From NCBI RefSeq assembly GCF_021295395.1, contig NZ_JAIWOU010000001.1, positions 995,001-1,059,000 on the forward strand: a stretch of DNA of 64,000 bases, read 5' to 3'. The stretch comes from Komagataeibacter sp. FNDCR2 (GTDB taxonomy: Bacteria; Pseudomonadota; Alphaproteobacteria; Acetobacterales; Acetobacteraceae). Of the stretch, positions 34,071-44,351 are shown one piece after another (position 1 is the first letter of the stretch; each line of letters begins with the position of its first letter). The notes below the pieces were generated by a model, which saw only the letters and a program-made list of their open reading frames with translations, ran no database searches and was not told the DNA's origin. A program made the translations under genes and the position numbers.

Positions 34071-34865
34071 TTATTCTTGTCCCACAGGGGACAGCAGCAC
34101 TTCCCCCGTTACGACACGCCGCAGGCCGGATGGCGTTTGCAGCAGCAGGATGCCATCGTCGGCCAGACCATAAAAATGACCACTGAACTGCTGGTTTCCC
34201 GCCCTTACGCCAATAGGTGTGCCAACCGGATGCGCGCGTTCCAGCCATGCGGTACGGATCGCGTCAAATCCACTGGTAGCGTAACGAAGCAGCCATGTAT
34301 CCAGTTCCTGCAGCAAAGCCCGGGCCATCACGGGCGCAGCCGGAACGTCAGGCCCATAATCCGCCAGGCAGGCCAGTTCACGGCCCGCGATCAGCGGGGC
34401 CTGCCGCAGGTTGGCGCCAATCCCGATCACCTGCCACGCCACATCCGCCGTGGTCCCGGTCTCGATCAGGATACCCGCCATCTTGCGGCCCGCCAGCAGC
34501 AGGTCATTAGGCCATTTGAGTTCCAGCATTTCATCCGTGGGCAGGAAACGGGCCACGGAGTCATACAGCGCCAGTCCGGCAATGAAGGGCCACAGCCCCA
34601 CGGGCACGCTCGTCCCCTGCCCTGTCAGCATGATGGACAGGGCGAGATTGCCCCCCGGGTCGGCCCATTCACGCCCCCGGCTGCCGCGTCCGGCTGTCTG
34701 TTCCAGTGCGAGGATCGCGACACCATTCGCGCCCTCCCCCGCTTCCAGCCGGGTCTTGCACAGGTCGGAAGTTGATCCCAGCCGGTCATGCACTTCCAGC
34801 CGCCATGCATCCCCGCATGCGCGGGGAAGCAGGATGGCGGAGGAAGCGGCCGGGATATCTGGCAT
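34071..34865 (-). CDS. birA: Biotin--[acetyl-CoA-carboxylase] ligase
   Basis: A 264-residue enzyme. 'TAGRGSRGREWADPGGNLALSIML' is the biotin/ATP-binding GRGxxGRxW loop near residue 58, and 'ELKWPNDLLLAGRKMAGILIE' the Lys-containing catalytic segment. There is no N-terminal DNA-binding domain, so it is a pure ligase and not a repressor. It attaches biotin to acetyl-CoA carboxylase. It starts three bases after nuoN and is probably the last gene of the nuo transcript. Confidence 0.93.
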   Translation of the reverse strand: MPDIPAASSAILLPRACGDAWRLEVHDRLGSTSDLCKTRLEAGEGANGVAILALEQTAGRGSRGREWADPGGNLALSIMLTGQGTSVPVGLWPFIAGLALYDSVARFLPTDEMLELKWPNDLLLAGRKMAGILIETGTTADVAWQVIGIGANLRQAPLIAGRELACLADYGPDVPAAPVMARALLQELDTWLLRYATSGFDAIRTAWLERAHPVGTPIGVRAGNQQFSGHFYGLADDGILLLQTPSGLRRVVTGEVLLSPVGQE

Positions 34866-34868
34866 ATG

Positions 34869-36293
34869 TTACCTGAACAGGGCGGCGGCCGCAGCCTGCG
34901 CCGCCGTGGAGACGGGGCCAAGCCCGACCATGAAGAACACGGTCACCAGCCCCATCCCGACCGATACGAACGAAACGGAAACAGGCGAACGGTCCAGCGC
35001 GGGAGCCGCCGCATCAAAGAACATGACCTTGACGATACGGATATAATAATACGCCCCGATCACGCTGCTGATGATACCGATCGCCGCCAGCCCGTAAAGC
35101 TGCGCATTGATCGCGGAATAGAACACCATGAGCTTGCCGAAGAAGCCCGCCAGCGGCGGCGCGCCCGCCATGCTGAACATGAACACCGCCATGGCCAGCG
35201 CCATGCCGGGGTCCGTACGCCCCAGCCCCGCCAGGTCGCTGATGCGCGAGACCTCGCGCCCCTTGCGGCGCATGGCGACAATACCGGCAAAGGCGCCGAC
35301 ATTCATGAACAGGTAGGTCACAAGATAGACCAGCGTGCCCCGCGTGCCCTCAGCCGTACCCGCGGCCATGCCGATCATGGCGTACCCCATATGCCCGATG
35401 GAGGAATAGGCCATGAGCCGCTTGATGTTCACCTGAGGAATGGCGGCCAGCGAACCGAACACCATGGACGCGGCGGACACCACCTCGATCAGCAGCTGCC
35501 ATTGCGGCGTCATGCTGCCAAACGGTCCGGCCATGACCCGCAGCAGCACGGCGAAGGCCGCGATCTTGGGCGCACCGGCCATGTAGGAGGTAACCGGTGT
35601 CGGCGCCCCCTGGTAGACATCGGGCGTCCACATATGGAACGGCACCATGGACAGCTTGAAGCACAGCCCCACCAGCACGAACACGATGCCAACCATCAGC
35701 CCGGCGGGCAGCACGGCGCTACCGCGCACGGCCTGCTGCAACCCGGCATATTCCAGCGTTCCGGCAAAGCCGTAAGCCAGCGAAATACCATAAAGCAGGA
35801 TGCCCGACGCCAGCGACCCAAGCACGAAATACTTGAGCCCCGCCTCCGCCGCCGTAACCCGGTCCCGTGCGAAGGCGCACAGGATGTAGATGGACAGCGA
35901 GGAAAGTTCCAGCCCGACAAACAGCGTCATGAGGTTGCCGGAGGAGGCCATGATCATGGTCCCCAGCGTGGAGAACAGGATCAGGATCGGGAATTCGAAC
36001 TTGTCGATCTCCATTTCCCGCGCATAGCCCACGCTCAGCACCAGTGACAGCGCCGCACCGCTCAGGCTCAGCACCTTCATGAAGCGGGCAAAACCGTCAT
36101 TGACAAAAACATGGCCGTAGCCGGTGCCATCAGGCGACATGACGACAAGGATGCCCGTGACGACAAAGGCCAGCAGCGTCATCATCGCACAGGAGAAGAA
36201 AGCCTGCCCGCGCTTTTGCATCACCCCGGCAAGCAGGATGGCCAGCCCGGACAGGGCCAGCACGATTTCGGGCAGAGCAAGTGTCCAGTTCAT
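34869..36293 (-). CDS. nuoN: NADH-quinone oxidoreductase subunit N
   Basis: A 474-residue membrane protein with about 14 helices. 'LELSSLSIYILCAFARDRVTAAEAGLKYFVLGSLASGILLYG' and 'FKLSMVPFHMWTPDVYQGAPTPVTSYMAGAPKIAAFAVLLR' are characteristic of NuoN (proton-channel Lys/Glu), and exclude NuoM. I chose the ATG at 36293, with AGGG nine bases upstream, over the ATG at 36311. It is a proton-pumping subunit of complex I. Directly upstream is nuoL, not nuoM. Confidence 0.95.
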   Translation of the reverse strand: MNWTLALPEIVLALSGLAILLAGVMQKRGQAFFSCAMMTLLAFVVTGILVVMSPDGTGYGHVFVNDGFARFMKVLSLSGAALSLVLSVGYAREMEIDKFEFPILILFSTLGTMIMASSGNLMTLFVGLELSSLSIYILCAFARDRVTAAEAGLKYFVLGSLASGILLYGISLAYGFAGTLEYAGLQQAVRGSAVLPAGLMVGIVFVLVGLCFKLSMVPFHMWTPDVYQGAPTPVTSYMAGAPKIAAFAVLLRVMAGPFGSMTPQWQLLIEVVSAASMVFGSLAAIPQVNIKRLMAYSSIGHMGYAMIGMAAGTAEGTRGTLVYLVTYLFMNVGAFAGIVAMRRKGREVSRISDLAGLGRTDPGMALAMAVFMFSMAGAPPLAGFFGKLMVFYSAINAQLYGLAAIGIISSVIGAYYYIRIVKVMFFDAAAPALDRSPVSVSFVSVGMGLVTVFFMVGLGPVSTAAQAAAAALFR

Positions 36294-36319
36294 TGGTAGT
36301 GGCCCTGACATCCTTGGGG

Positions 36320-38260
36320 TTAGCGGGAAAACAGCATGGTGGACAGCAGAACCACCAGGCCGATCAACATGGAAAAGGCATAAACCGCGATGGAGCCCGT
36401 CTGGATCCGCACGGCCTGCCCGGCCGTACCGGACGTAAGGCGGGCCAGCCCTTCGGGTATGCCCTCGACCACACCTTCATCCGCGCCTTTCCACAGCACA
36501 CGCGCCAGCGCGCGGTAGGGGCGCACGATCACGGCGTCATACAGCTCATCGAAATACCACTTGTTCAACAGGAACAGGTACACCGGGCGCAGGCTGCGGG
36601 CCATTGCCGCCGGGATACCGGGGCTTGCGATGTAGCATACATAAGCCACCCCGATGCCCAGAACGGCGGCAATGGTCGGCACCAGCGCGATAAGCCCCGG
36701 TGTCTGTTCAAGCCGGGCAATCACGTCGTGACCGGGAATGCTGGCGATCGCCCCATTCCAGAACGCGGCCTGATGCGCACCGATATACAGCGGCTCCAGC
36801 GCCACACCCGCCACAACCGCGCCAAAGGACAGCAGGACGACCGGCAGCATCATGGATGGCGGGCTTTCATGCGCGCCCTCATACAGATGTTCATCACGGG
36901 GTTTGCCATGGAAGACCAGGAAGATCAGCCGCCAGCTATACAGCGCGGTCAGGAAGGCGGTAAGGCACCCCATGACCCAGCCGTAATGCCCCATGGCGCT
37001 ATCGGACATCCACGCGGCTTCCAGGATCGCATCCTTCGACCAGTAACCCGCAAACGGGAAGATACCGGCCAGGGCAAGACTGCCGATCCACATGCCCGCA
37101 TAGGTCAGCGGGATCTTGCGCCACAGCCCGCCCATGCGGAACATGTTCTGCTCGTCATGCACGGCATGGATCACACAGCCCGCCCCCAGGAACAGCAGCG
37201 CCTTGAAAAAGGCATGCGTGGTCAGGTGGAACATGGAAGCCTGATAGGCCCCGACCCCGACCGCCACGAACATGTAGCCAAGCTGCGAACAGGTGGAATA
37301 GGCGATGCTGCGCTTGATGTCCGGCTGTACCAGCCCGACAGTGGCGGCGAAGAAGCTGGTGGTGCCACCGATCAGCACGATCAGGTCGCGCGTGACGGGC
37401 GCCAGTTCCACCAGCGGCGACATCCGCACCATAAGGAAGACACCGGCCGTGACCATCGTGGCCGCATGGATCAGGGCGGAAACCGGGGTAGGCCCTTCCA
37501 TCGCATCCGGCAGCCAGGTGTGCAGGAACAGCTGGGCCGACTTACCCATCGCGCCGATAAACAGCAGTGTCGCGATCACCTCCAGCAGCGGATGCGTACC
37601 GAACAGATGGAACGTATCATTCACATGCGCGGGGATGTCGGCAAAAATGTCATCGTAGGACACGCTGCCGAAACGGATGAAGATGAGCGAAATGCCGACA
37701 AGGAAAAACAGGTCCGCCACGCGGTTGACGACAAACGCCTTGATTGCCGCCTGCGCTGCGGAAGGACGGTCATACCAGTAGCCGATCAGCAGGTAACTGG
37801 CGAGACCAACCCCTTCCCACCCGAAAAAGAGCTGGAGCAGGTTGTCCGACGTCACCAGCATGAGCATCGCGAACGTGAACAGCGACAGGTAGGAGAAGAA
37901 CCGGTACACCGGCGCGCTCTCATGCGCCATGTAGCCAACGCTGTACACATGGACCAGCAGCGAGACCACGGTCACCATGGCCACCAGACTGACCGACAGC
38001 GCATCCATGCGCAGTTGCCAGTCCGCCGTAAAGCCCGCCGCGTGGATCCACTCGGCCACGGGCACGATGACCGTGTTCATGCCGCCACCCATCTCGAAGC
38101 CCAGCACACCGATCGCCGACAGCGCCGCACAGGTCATGAGCCCGATGGTGGTCAGTCGTGCCGCGCCGTCACCCATCAGGTGGCCAAAGCCACCGGCGAC
38201 GAGGAACCCGATAAGGGGCGCGAACACCGCCACCTCGAACAGGAGGGATGCCATCTGCAT
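36320..38260 (-). CDS. nuoL: NADH-quinone oxidoreductase subunit L
   Basis: A 646-residue membrane protein of about 16 helices. 'FFGWEGVGLASYLLIGYWYDRPSAAQAAIKAFVVNRVADL' and 'KSAQLFLHTWLPDAMEGPTPVSALIHAATMVTAGVFLM' are the NuoL signatures. The C-terminal 'YFDELYDAVIVRPYRALARVLWKG' is part of the lateral helix that clasps NuoM and NuoN. It is a proton-pumping subunit. Its stop is only nine bases before the ATG at 36311, with no nuoM between. Confidence 0.96.
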   Translation of the reverse strand: MQMASLLFEVAVFAPLIGFLVAGGFGHLMGDGAARLTTIGLMTCAALSAIGVLGFEMGGGMNTVIVPVAEWIHAAGFTADWQLRMDALSVSLVAMVTVVSLLVHVYSVGYMAHESAPVYRFFSYLSLFTFAMLMLVTSDNLLQLFFGWEGVGLASYLLIGYWYDRPSAAQAAIKAFVVNRVADLFFLVGISLIFIRFGSVSYDDIFADIPAHVNDTFHLFGTHPLLEVIATLLFIGAMGKSAQLFLHTWLPDAMEGPTPVSALIHAATMVTAGVFLMVRMSPLVELAPVTRDLIVLIGGTTSFFAATVGLVQPDIKRSIAYSTCSQLGYMFVAVGVGAYQASMFHLTTHAFFKALLFLGAGCVIHAVHDEQNMFRMGGLWRKIPLTYAGMWIGSLALAGIFPFAGYWSKDAILEAAWMSDSAMGHYGWVMGCLTAFLTALYSWRLIFLVFHGKPRDEHLYEGAHESPPSMMLPVVLLSFGAVVAGVALEPLYIGAHQAAFWNGAIASIPGHDVIARLEQTPGLIALVPTIAAVLGIGVAYVCYIASPGIPAAMARSLRPVYLFLLNKWYFDELYDAVIVRPYRALARVLWKGADEGVVEGIPEGLARLTSGTAGQAVRIQTGSIAVYAFSMLIGLVVLLSTMLFSR

Positions 38261-38266
38261 TTTCCC

Positions 38267-38590
38267 TTACCCCTTCATCATCGTAATGTCGTCGACTTCG
38301 ATCGAGCCGCGATTACGGAAATAGACCGTGACAATAGCCAGCCCGATGGCGGATTCCGCCGCCGCGATGGTCAGCACGAACAGGGTCATCACCTGCCCCG
38401 ACAGATCGCCGGTCGCCGCTGAAAACGCCACGAAATTGATATTGGCCGAAAGCAGGATCAGCTCGATCGACATCAGGATGATGATGACGTTCTTGCGGTT
38501 CAGGAAAATGCCGAACACCCCCAGAACCAGCAGGATCGCGCCCACACTCAGGTATGGCGCAAGGCCAATCCCCTCAATCGCGTTATCCAT
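38267..38590 (-). CDS. nuoK: NADH-quinone oxidoreductase subunit K
   Basis: A 107-residue protein with three membrane helices from the ATG at 38590. '[32 protein letters not shown]' holds the conserved membrane Glu, and '[27 protein letters not shown]' the second. It forms part of the membrane proton path of complex I. It overlaps nuoJ by eight bases. Confidence 0.95.
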   Translation of the reverse strand: MDNAIEGIGLAPYLSVGAILLVLGVFGIFLNRKNVIIILMSIELILLSANINFVAFSAATGDLSGQVMTLFVLTIAAAESAIGLAIVTVYFRNRGSIEVDDITMMKG

Positions 38591-39356
38591 TGTCCTGTCC
38601 TTTCGTCCCGTCCACCGGCGCCACAACCACCAGGGCGGTCTGTCTTTCTTCCGCCGCCTCGCACTGGCGCCAGGCCTCGGTCCCGTAGGTTCCGGGCACG
38701 GCCGCCACATCGTAGGAGTCACGTGGGCGCAGGAAGCCACCCTGGGCCGCGACCCCGGCACCCAGCGGCACCTGCAACATTTCAAGGGAATCCTGCGGCA
38801 CACGATCGTGCTGGCGGTCGATGTTCTGCCTGCGTCCCGTGGGCCGGTCGCGCAGGGTCAGCACGATCGCACCGATCATGGCCACCAGCAGGACAAGGGC
38901 ACATGCCTGGAACAGGAAAATATAGTGGGTATAGATCACGTCACCCAGGGCAGCGGTATTGGTCCGCGTGGGGGATGAGGGCACAAGATGCCTGATCTGC
39001 CCGATATTGCCCGCGACCCGCCAGTGAGCGAACGCCATGAGCAGTTCCACCAGCAGCACGCCACCAACCGCCGCCCCGATGGGGGCGTAACGCTGCATGC
39101 CCTCGCGCATCTGCGCGAAGCGGACATCCAGCATCATGACGACGAACAGGAAAAGAACCGCGACCGCGCCGACATAGACGATGATCAGCGTCATGGCCAG
39201 GAATTCGGCCCCCGCGATCAGGAACAGTCCCGCCGCATTGAAAAACGCCAGTATGAGGAACAGCACCGAATGCACCGGGTTACGGGCACACACCACCATG
39301 GTGGCGGACAGAACCAGAACCGCCGCGAAAACATAAAAGACGATTTGGGTCATCAT
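38583..39356 (-). CDS. nuoJ: NADH-quinone oxidoreductase subunit J, C-terminally extended
   Basis: A 257-residue protein from the ATG at 39356 (39353 also possible). Five membrane helices, with '[37 protein letters not shown]' as the family core, end near residue 175. Alphaproteobacterial NuoJ is usually near 200 residues. Here about 45 extra residues, soluble and rich in Ala, Glu and Val ('[20 protein letters not shown]'), follow the normal end. It forms the E-channel of complex I with NuoH and NuoK. Confidence 0.92.
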   Translation of the reverse strand: MMTQIVFYVFAAVLVLSATMVVCARNPVHSVLFLILAFFNAAGLFLIAGAEFLAMTLIIVYVGAVAVLFLFVVMMLDVRFAQMREGMQRYAPIGAAVGGVLLVELLMAFAHWRVAGNIGQIRHLVPSSPTRTNTAALGDVIYTHYIFLFQACALVLLVAMIGAIVLTLRDRPTGRRQNIDRQHDRVPQDSLEMLQVPLGAGVAAQGGFLRPRDSYDVAAVPGTYGTEAWRQCEAAEERQTALVVVAPVDGTKGQDNG

Positions 39357-39434
39357 GGGTGAGCTTCCTGCCGCATGGATGTTTCCTCCTGCTGGCATGG
39401 CGGCCACGGCCTGCGCCGGGGCGGCCGTGCAATG

Positions 39435-39923
39435 TCAGCGGTATGGGGCATCAAGCTCGAGCCTGCGGGCGAGAACGCTTTCCCAGCGGTCGCCATTGGC
39501 CAGGAGCTTGTCCTTGTTGTACATAAGTTCTTCGCGGGTTTCGGTCGCGAATTCATAATTCGGCCCTTCGACAATCGCATCGACCGGGCAGGCTTCCTCG
39601 CACAGGCCGCAATAGATGCACTTGGTCATATCAATGTCGTAGCGCGTGGTGCGGCGTGAGCCGTCATCGCGCGGTTCGGCCTCGATGGTTATGGCTTCCG
39701 CCGGGCACGTCGCCTCGCACAGCTTGCACGCAATGCAGCGTTCTTCCCCGTTGGGGTAGCGCCGCAGCGCATGCTCCCCACGGAAGCGGGGCGAAAGCAC
39801 ACCCTTTTCATACGGGTAGTTGATCGTGACCTTTGGCTTGAACATCGCCCGAAATGTCACGCTCATGCCCGCCACCAGTTCGGACAGGAGCATGGAGCGG
39901 GCGGTTTTGCTTAACTTTCCCAT
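39435..39923 (-). CDS. nuoI: NADH-quinone oxidoreductase subunit I
   Basis: A 162-residue ferredoxin-like protein from the ATG at 39923, which overlaps the nuoH stop by one base (TAATG). Two 4Fe-4S motifs are clear: '[16 protein letters not shown]' and '[16 protein letters not shown]'. It passes electrons through clusters N6a and N6b toward NuoB. A longer frame to 39986 is unlikely. Confidence 0.96.
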   Translation of the reverse strand: MGKLSKTARSMLLSELVAGMSVTFRAMFKPKVTINYPYEKGVLSPRFRGEHALRRYPNGEERCIACKLCEATCPAEAITIEAEPRDDGSRRTTRYDIDMTKCIYCGLCEEACPVDAIVEGPNYEFATETREELMYNKDKLLANGDRWESVLARRLELDAPYR

Positions 39924-40945
39924 TAACCTGCTCCTCCGGGCAGAAGGCCCGTAACCATCAGGAATCCCGCGCTCAGCACCATCCACGCCAGCGAGAAAGG
40001 CAGGAACACCTTCCAGCCCAGCCGCATGAGCTGGTCATAACGGAAGCGGGGGAATGTCGCGCGGACCCAGATGAACACAAACAGGCAGAACAGGATCTTG
40101 GCGATCAGCCACAGCGGCCCCGGTATCCACGTCAGGGGTGCGATCCCCAGCGGCGGCAGCCACCCCCCGAGGAACAGGATGCTGACCATGCCCGACATAA
40201 GGAACATGTTCGCGTATTCACCCAGAAAGAACAGGCCGAACGCAAGTGCCGAATATTCGACGAAAAAGCCCGCGACCAGTTCACTCTCACCTTCGGGCAG
40301 ATCGAACGGAGCACGGTTCGTCTCGGCCAGCGCGGAGATGAAAAACACGATGAACATGGGGAACATGGGCAGACAGAACCAGACGTGGCGCTGCGCCAGC
40401 ACAATGTCGTTCAGGTTCAGGCTTCCCACCGCCAGCAGGACCGACACGATCACCAGACCGATCGAGACCTCGTAGGACACCATCTGCGCGGCTGAACGCA
40501 GCCCGCCCAGAAAGGCGTATTTGGAATTGGACGCCCAGCCCGCGATCAGCATGCCGTAAACACCCAGCGACGAAATCGCCAGCAGGTACAGGATACCCAC
40601 ATTGATATTGGCGATCGCCAGCCCGTTACCCGTCGGGATGACCGCCCAGGCGATCATGGCCAGCGAGAAGGTCAGGAACGGTGCGAACAGGAACAGCATC
40701 CGGTTCGCGCCCGATGGGATGACCGTCTCCTTCGTCAGCATCTTGATCGCGTCGGCAAAGGCCTGCAGCACGCCGAACGGGCCGTTCACATTCGGCCCCT
40801 TGCGCAACTGCATGGCGGCCATCACCTTGCGTTCCGCCAGTGTAAGATACGCCACGCCCAGCAACAGGGGCGCGAGCACCGCCAGTGATTCAAGCACGAT
40901 CAGCAGGAGCTGGCCGATAAGGGTGTGAAAAAAGAAATAAGCCAT
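39923..40945 (-). CDS. nuoH: NADH-quinone oxidoreductase subunit H
   Basis: A 340-residue protein with about eight membrane helices. '[38 protein letters not shown]' and '[27 protein letters not shown]' are the quinone-site signatures. It forms the quinone chamber and links the peripheral arm to the membrane arm. It ends at the nuoI start. Confidence 0.96.
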   Translation of the reverse strand: MAYFFFHTLIGQLLLIVLESLAVLAPLLLGVAYLTLAERKVMAAMQLRKGPNVNGPFGVLQAFADAIKMLTKETVIPSGANRMLFLFAPFLTFSLAMIAWAVIPTGNGLAIANINVGILYLLAISSLGVYGMLIAGWASNSKYAFLGGLRSAAQMVSYEVSIGLVIVSVLLAVGSLNLNDIVLAQRHVWFCLPMFPMFIVFFISALAETNRAPFDLPEGESELVAGFFVEYSALAFGLFFLGEYANMFLMSGMVSILFLGGWLPPLGIAPLTWIPGPLWLIAKILFCLFVFIWVRATFPRFRYDQLMRLGWKVFLPFSLAWMVLSAGFLMVTGLLPGGAG

Positions 40946-40949
40946 CTAC

Positions 40950-43016
40950 CTACTCCGCAGCCTCAATGGCGGGGTGCACGTAAACCCCCGAACAGGTTTC
41001 CATGGTCGGGCTTGCACGGCACACGGCATGGGTCAGGTAATAATCGGCAATGACCGGCCGGAACGGCGCGTTCGATACCGGAACCTTGCCCGCCTGCGGG
41101 GAAGCGGTATCCGACGTGCCATGGCGGTTCCACTCCGCCTGCCCGAATACGGGATTGGCCTGCACCAGGCGCGCGCGCAGGGCCTCCAGCGTGTCATAAG
41201 GCAGCTTGCGGCCCGCGACTTCGGAAAAGGCCCGCAGGATACGCCAGTCTTCCCGGGCGTCTCCCGGGGGCATGACGGCGCGGAACGCCTGCTGCACCCG
41301 GCCCTCGGTATTGGTGTAAGTGCCGGGCTTTTCGGCATAAAGCGTGCCCGGCAGGATCACATCCGCCCGCGCCGCACCCGCATCGCCATGATGGCCCTGA
41401 TAGACCACAAAGGTCTTCGGCCCGATCTGGTCGGTCGGGAACTCATCCGCGCCCAGCAGCCACAGCACATCCACCCCGCCCTTGAGCATGCCCGCCACGT
41501 CGCGACCCTTCGGGCCGGGCAGGAAACCAAGGTCCAGCCCCGCCACGCGGCTGGCGGCCACATGCAGGACATTGAAACCGTGCCAGTCCGGGGTGATTGC
41601 GCCCACCTGCGCCGCCAGCTCCCAGCACGCGCGCGCTATGGCCTGTCCGTCGGGACGGGTCAGCGCGCCATGCCCCACGATGATCATCGGCTTTTTCGCC
41701 TTGGCCAGCACATCGGCGAACGGCAGCTTGCCAGCGGCCAGGGCCGCCAGCGTGTCCGGCCCGTTCCCCAGCACCTCGGCCGCATAGGTCGGGTCGGCAT
41801 TGGGCGCGCCGATCATGGCGATGGGAAAGCCGCCGCGCCCGGCCGCCAGATAACGCTTGCGGATGCGGGCATTGAGCACGGGCGCTTCCTGCCGGGGGAT
41901 CGACCCCACGATCAGCAGGGCATCCGCCTCCTCAATCCCGGTGATGCCGGTATTGAAGGTGTAGAAATCGCGGCGGGACGTATCGTATTTCGCCCCGTCC
42001 TGCCGGCAGTCGATGTTGCCGGACCCCAATGTCTCCATGAGATCCTTCAGCGCCATCATGCTCTCGGCATCGCACATGTCGCCCGCGATCGCACCGATAC
42101 GCTGGCCCGGCACATCCTTCAGCCGGGTTGCGATGGTGGCGAAGGCGTCCTGCCAGCTTGCGGGCTGGAGCTTGCCATCCACCCGCACCCATGGGCGGTC
42201 AAGGCGGCGACGGCGGAAACCGTCAACGACAAAGCGCCCCTTGTCGGCCAGCCATTCCTCATTCACCTCGTCATTGATGCGCGGCACGATACGCAGCACG
42301 CTTGCGCCGCGCGCATGCATGACGATGTTTGTGCCGACCGCATCGCATACGTCGATGGAGTCCGTACGCTTCAGTTCCCATGACCGCGCCGTGAACGCAT
42401 AAGGCTGCGAGGTCAGCGCCCCGACGGGACAGACATCGATCAGGTTGCCCGACAGTTCGGAGGTCAGCGCCTTTTCGACATAGTTGGTGATTTCAAGGTT
42501 TTCACCCCGCGAGACACCACCCAGCTCCGGCACGCCCGCGATCTCGGTCGAAAAACGGATGCAGCGCGTGCACTGGATGCAGCGCGTCATCACGGTCTTT
42601 ACCAGCGGACCAAGATACTTATCCGTGACCGCGCGTTTGTTCTCACGGTAGCGGGAATGGTCGGCGCCATACCCGAAGGCCTGGTCCTGCAGATCGCATT
42701 CACCACCCTGATCGCAGATCGGGCAATCGAGCGGATGGTTGATCAGCAGGAACTCCATCACCGCGCGGCGGGCGCGACGCACCACCTCGGTATCGGTGAA
42801 GATCTGCATGCCATCATTTACCGGGAACCCGCACGACGCGACCGGCTTGCGCCCGCCCGCGACCTCTACCAGGCACATCCGGCAGTTACCCGCCACCGAG
42901 AGGCGCTCATGATAGCAGAAACGCGGGATTTCCTTGCCTGCGGCCTCACATGCCTGCAGGGCGCTGGAACCTGGGGGAACCTCTACCGAGATACCGTCAA
43001 CGGTTACTTTCACCAC
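40950..43016 (-). CDS. nuoG: NADH-quinone oxidoreductase subunit G
   Basis: A 688-residue protein. The N-terminal 2Fe-2S domain has 'CYHERLSVAGNCRMCLVEV', followed by a His/Cys 4Fe-4S ligand set ('HPLDCPICDQGGECDLQD') and 'CIQCTRCIRF...GVSRG' with 'NLIDVCPVGALTS'. The rest is a molybdopterin-oxidoreductase-like fold without a cofactor. It holds clusters N1b, N4 and N5 of complex I. Length and frame are normal. Confidence 0.96.
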   Translation of the reverse strand: MVKVTVDGISVEVPPGSSALQACEAAGKEIPRFCYHERLSVAGNCRMCLVEVAGGRKPVASCGFPVNDGMQIFTDTEVVRRARRAVMEFLLINHPLDCPICDQGGECDLQDQAFGYGADHSRYRENKRAVTDKYLGPLVKTVMTRCIQCTRCIRFSTEIAGVPELGGVSRGENLEITNYVEKALTSELSGNLIDVCPVGALTSQPYAFTARSWELKRTDSIDVCDAVGTNIVMHARGASVLRIVPRINDEVNEEWLADKGRFVVDGFRRRRLDRPWVRVDGKLQPASWQDAFATIATRLKDVPGQRIGAIAGDMCDAESMMALKDLMETLGSGNIDCRQDGAKYDTSRRDFYTFNTGITGIEEADALLIVGSIPRQEAPVLNARIRKRYLAAGRGGFPIAMIGAPNADPTYAAEVLGNGPDTLAALAAGKLPFADVLAKAKKPMIIVGHGALTRPDGQAIARACWELAAQVGAITPDWHGFNVLHVAASRVAGLDLGFLPGPKGRDVAGMLKGGVDVLWLLGADEFPTDQIGPKTFVVYQGHHGDAGAARADVILPGTLYAEKPGTYTNTEGRVQQAFRAVMPPGDAREDWRILRAFSEVAGRKLPYDTLEALRARLVQANPVFGQAEWNRHGTSDTASPQAGKVPVSNAPFRPVIADYYLTHAVCRASPTMETCSGVYVHPAIEAAE

Positions 43017-43021
43017 TGTTC

Positions 43022-44347
43022 CTACTCCGCAGCTTCAACCATGCCAGCCGGCACCTGCACGCTCCGGCCACTGCCATGCGCCACCTTGTAGGCGCGGATG
43101 CGCTCTTCCATCACCGGGCGGAAACGACGGATCAGCCCCTGGATCGGCCAGGCCGCCGCATCACCCAGCGCGCAGATGGTGTGCCCCTCCACCTGACGGG
43201 TCACCTGCTCGAGCATGTCGATTTCCTCGATCTCGGCGCGGCCTTCGACCATGCGGTCCATAATCCGCATCATCCAGCCGGTACCTTCGCGGCACGGGGT
43301 GCACTGCCCGCAGCTTTCATGCTTGAAGAACTTGGAGAACCGCGCGATGGCCGCGATGATGTCCGTGGACTTGTCCATCACGATCATGCATCCGGTGCCA
43401 AGGCCGGAACCTTCGGCGCGCAGGCTGTCATAATCCATCAGCACCGTATCGCAGACCGAACGCGGCAACATGGGCACCGAACAGCCACCGGGGATGACCG
43501 CCAGCAGGTTATCCCACCCGCCGCGCACGCCACCGCCATGCTTTTCGATGATTTCCTTCATCGGAACGCCAAGTTCTTCTTCAAACACGCAGGGCGTGTT
43601 CACATGGCCCGATATGGCCATGAGCTTGCTGCCCGCATTGTTGGGGCGCCCCAGCCCGGCGAACCATGCCGCGCCGCGACGCAGGATGGTGGCGGCAACC
43701 GCGATGCTTTCCACATTGTTGACCGTAGTGGGACAACCATACAGGCCCATCGCCGCGGGAAAGGGCGGCTTCATGCGCGGCTGGCCCTTCTTGCCCTCAA
43801 GGCTTTCCAGCAGGGCCGTTTCCTCGCCGCAGATATACGCACCCGCGCCGCGATGGATGTAGAAATCGAAATCCCACCCCGAACCGCAGGCGTTCTTGCC
43901 GATCAGGCCCGCGGCATAGGCTTCGTCAATCGCGACCTGGAGATGTTCGGCCTCGTTATAGAACTCACCGCGGATATAGACATAGGCCGCATGCGCGCCC
44001 ATGGCGAAGGAAGCGATCAGCGCGCTTTCCACCAGCTTGTGCGGGTCATGGCGCAGGATTTCGCGGTCCTTGCAGGTACCCGGCTCCGACTCATCACCAT
44101 TGATGACGAGGTAATGCGGCCGACCATCGTTCTTTTTGGGCATGAACGACCATTTGACGCCGGTGGGAAAGCCTGCCCCGCCACGCCCACGCAACCCGGA
44201 AGCCTTCATCTCGTTAATGATGGCATCAGGCCCACGGGCCAGAATGGCGGCCGTATTGTCCCAGTCGCCGCGTGCGCGCGCACCCGCCAGTTTCCAGTCG
44301 TTCTGACCATACAGGTTGGTAAAGATGCGGTCCTTGTCCTGAAGCAT
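43022..44347 (-). CDS. nuoF: NADH-quinone oxidoreductase subunit F
   Basis: A 441-residue protein from the ATG at 44347. '[19 protein letters not shown]' near residue 60 binds NADH, '[27 protein letters not shown]' FMN, and '[16 protein letters not shown]' the N3 4Fe-4S cluster. It is the NADH entry point of complex I. It starts four bases after the nuoE stop. Confidence 0.96.
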   Translation of the reverse strand: MLQDKDRIFTNLYGQNDWKLAGARARGDWDNTAAILARGPDAIINEMKASGLRGRGGAGFPTGVKWSFMPKKNDGRPHYLVINGDESEPGTCKDREILRHDPHKLVESALIASFAMGAHAAYVYIRGEFYNEAEHLQVAIDEAYAAGLIGKNACGSGWDFDFYIHRGAGAYICGEETALLESLEGKKGQPRMKPPFPAAMGLYGCPTTVNNVESIAVAATILRRGAAWFAGLGRPNNAGSKLMAISGHVNTPCVFEEELGVPMKEIIEKHGGGVRGGWDNLLAVIPGGCSVPMLPRSVCDTVLMDYDSLRAEGSGLGTGCMIVMDKSTDIIAAIARFSKFFKHESCGQCTPCREGTGWMMRIMDRMVEGRAEIEEIDMLEQVTRQVEGHTICALGDAAAWPIQGLIRRFRPVMEERIRAYKVAHGSGRSVQVPAGMVEAAE

Positions 44348-44351
44348 GATC

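Noticed and set aside
36281-38422. A 713-codon plus-strand frame across nuoL
   Set aside because: It is antisense to the well-supported nuoL and nuoK genes, rich in His/Arg/Gln, lacks a ribosome site and resembles no protein. High GC produces such shadows.
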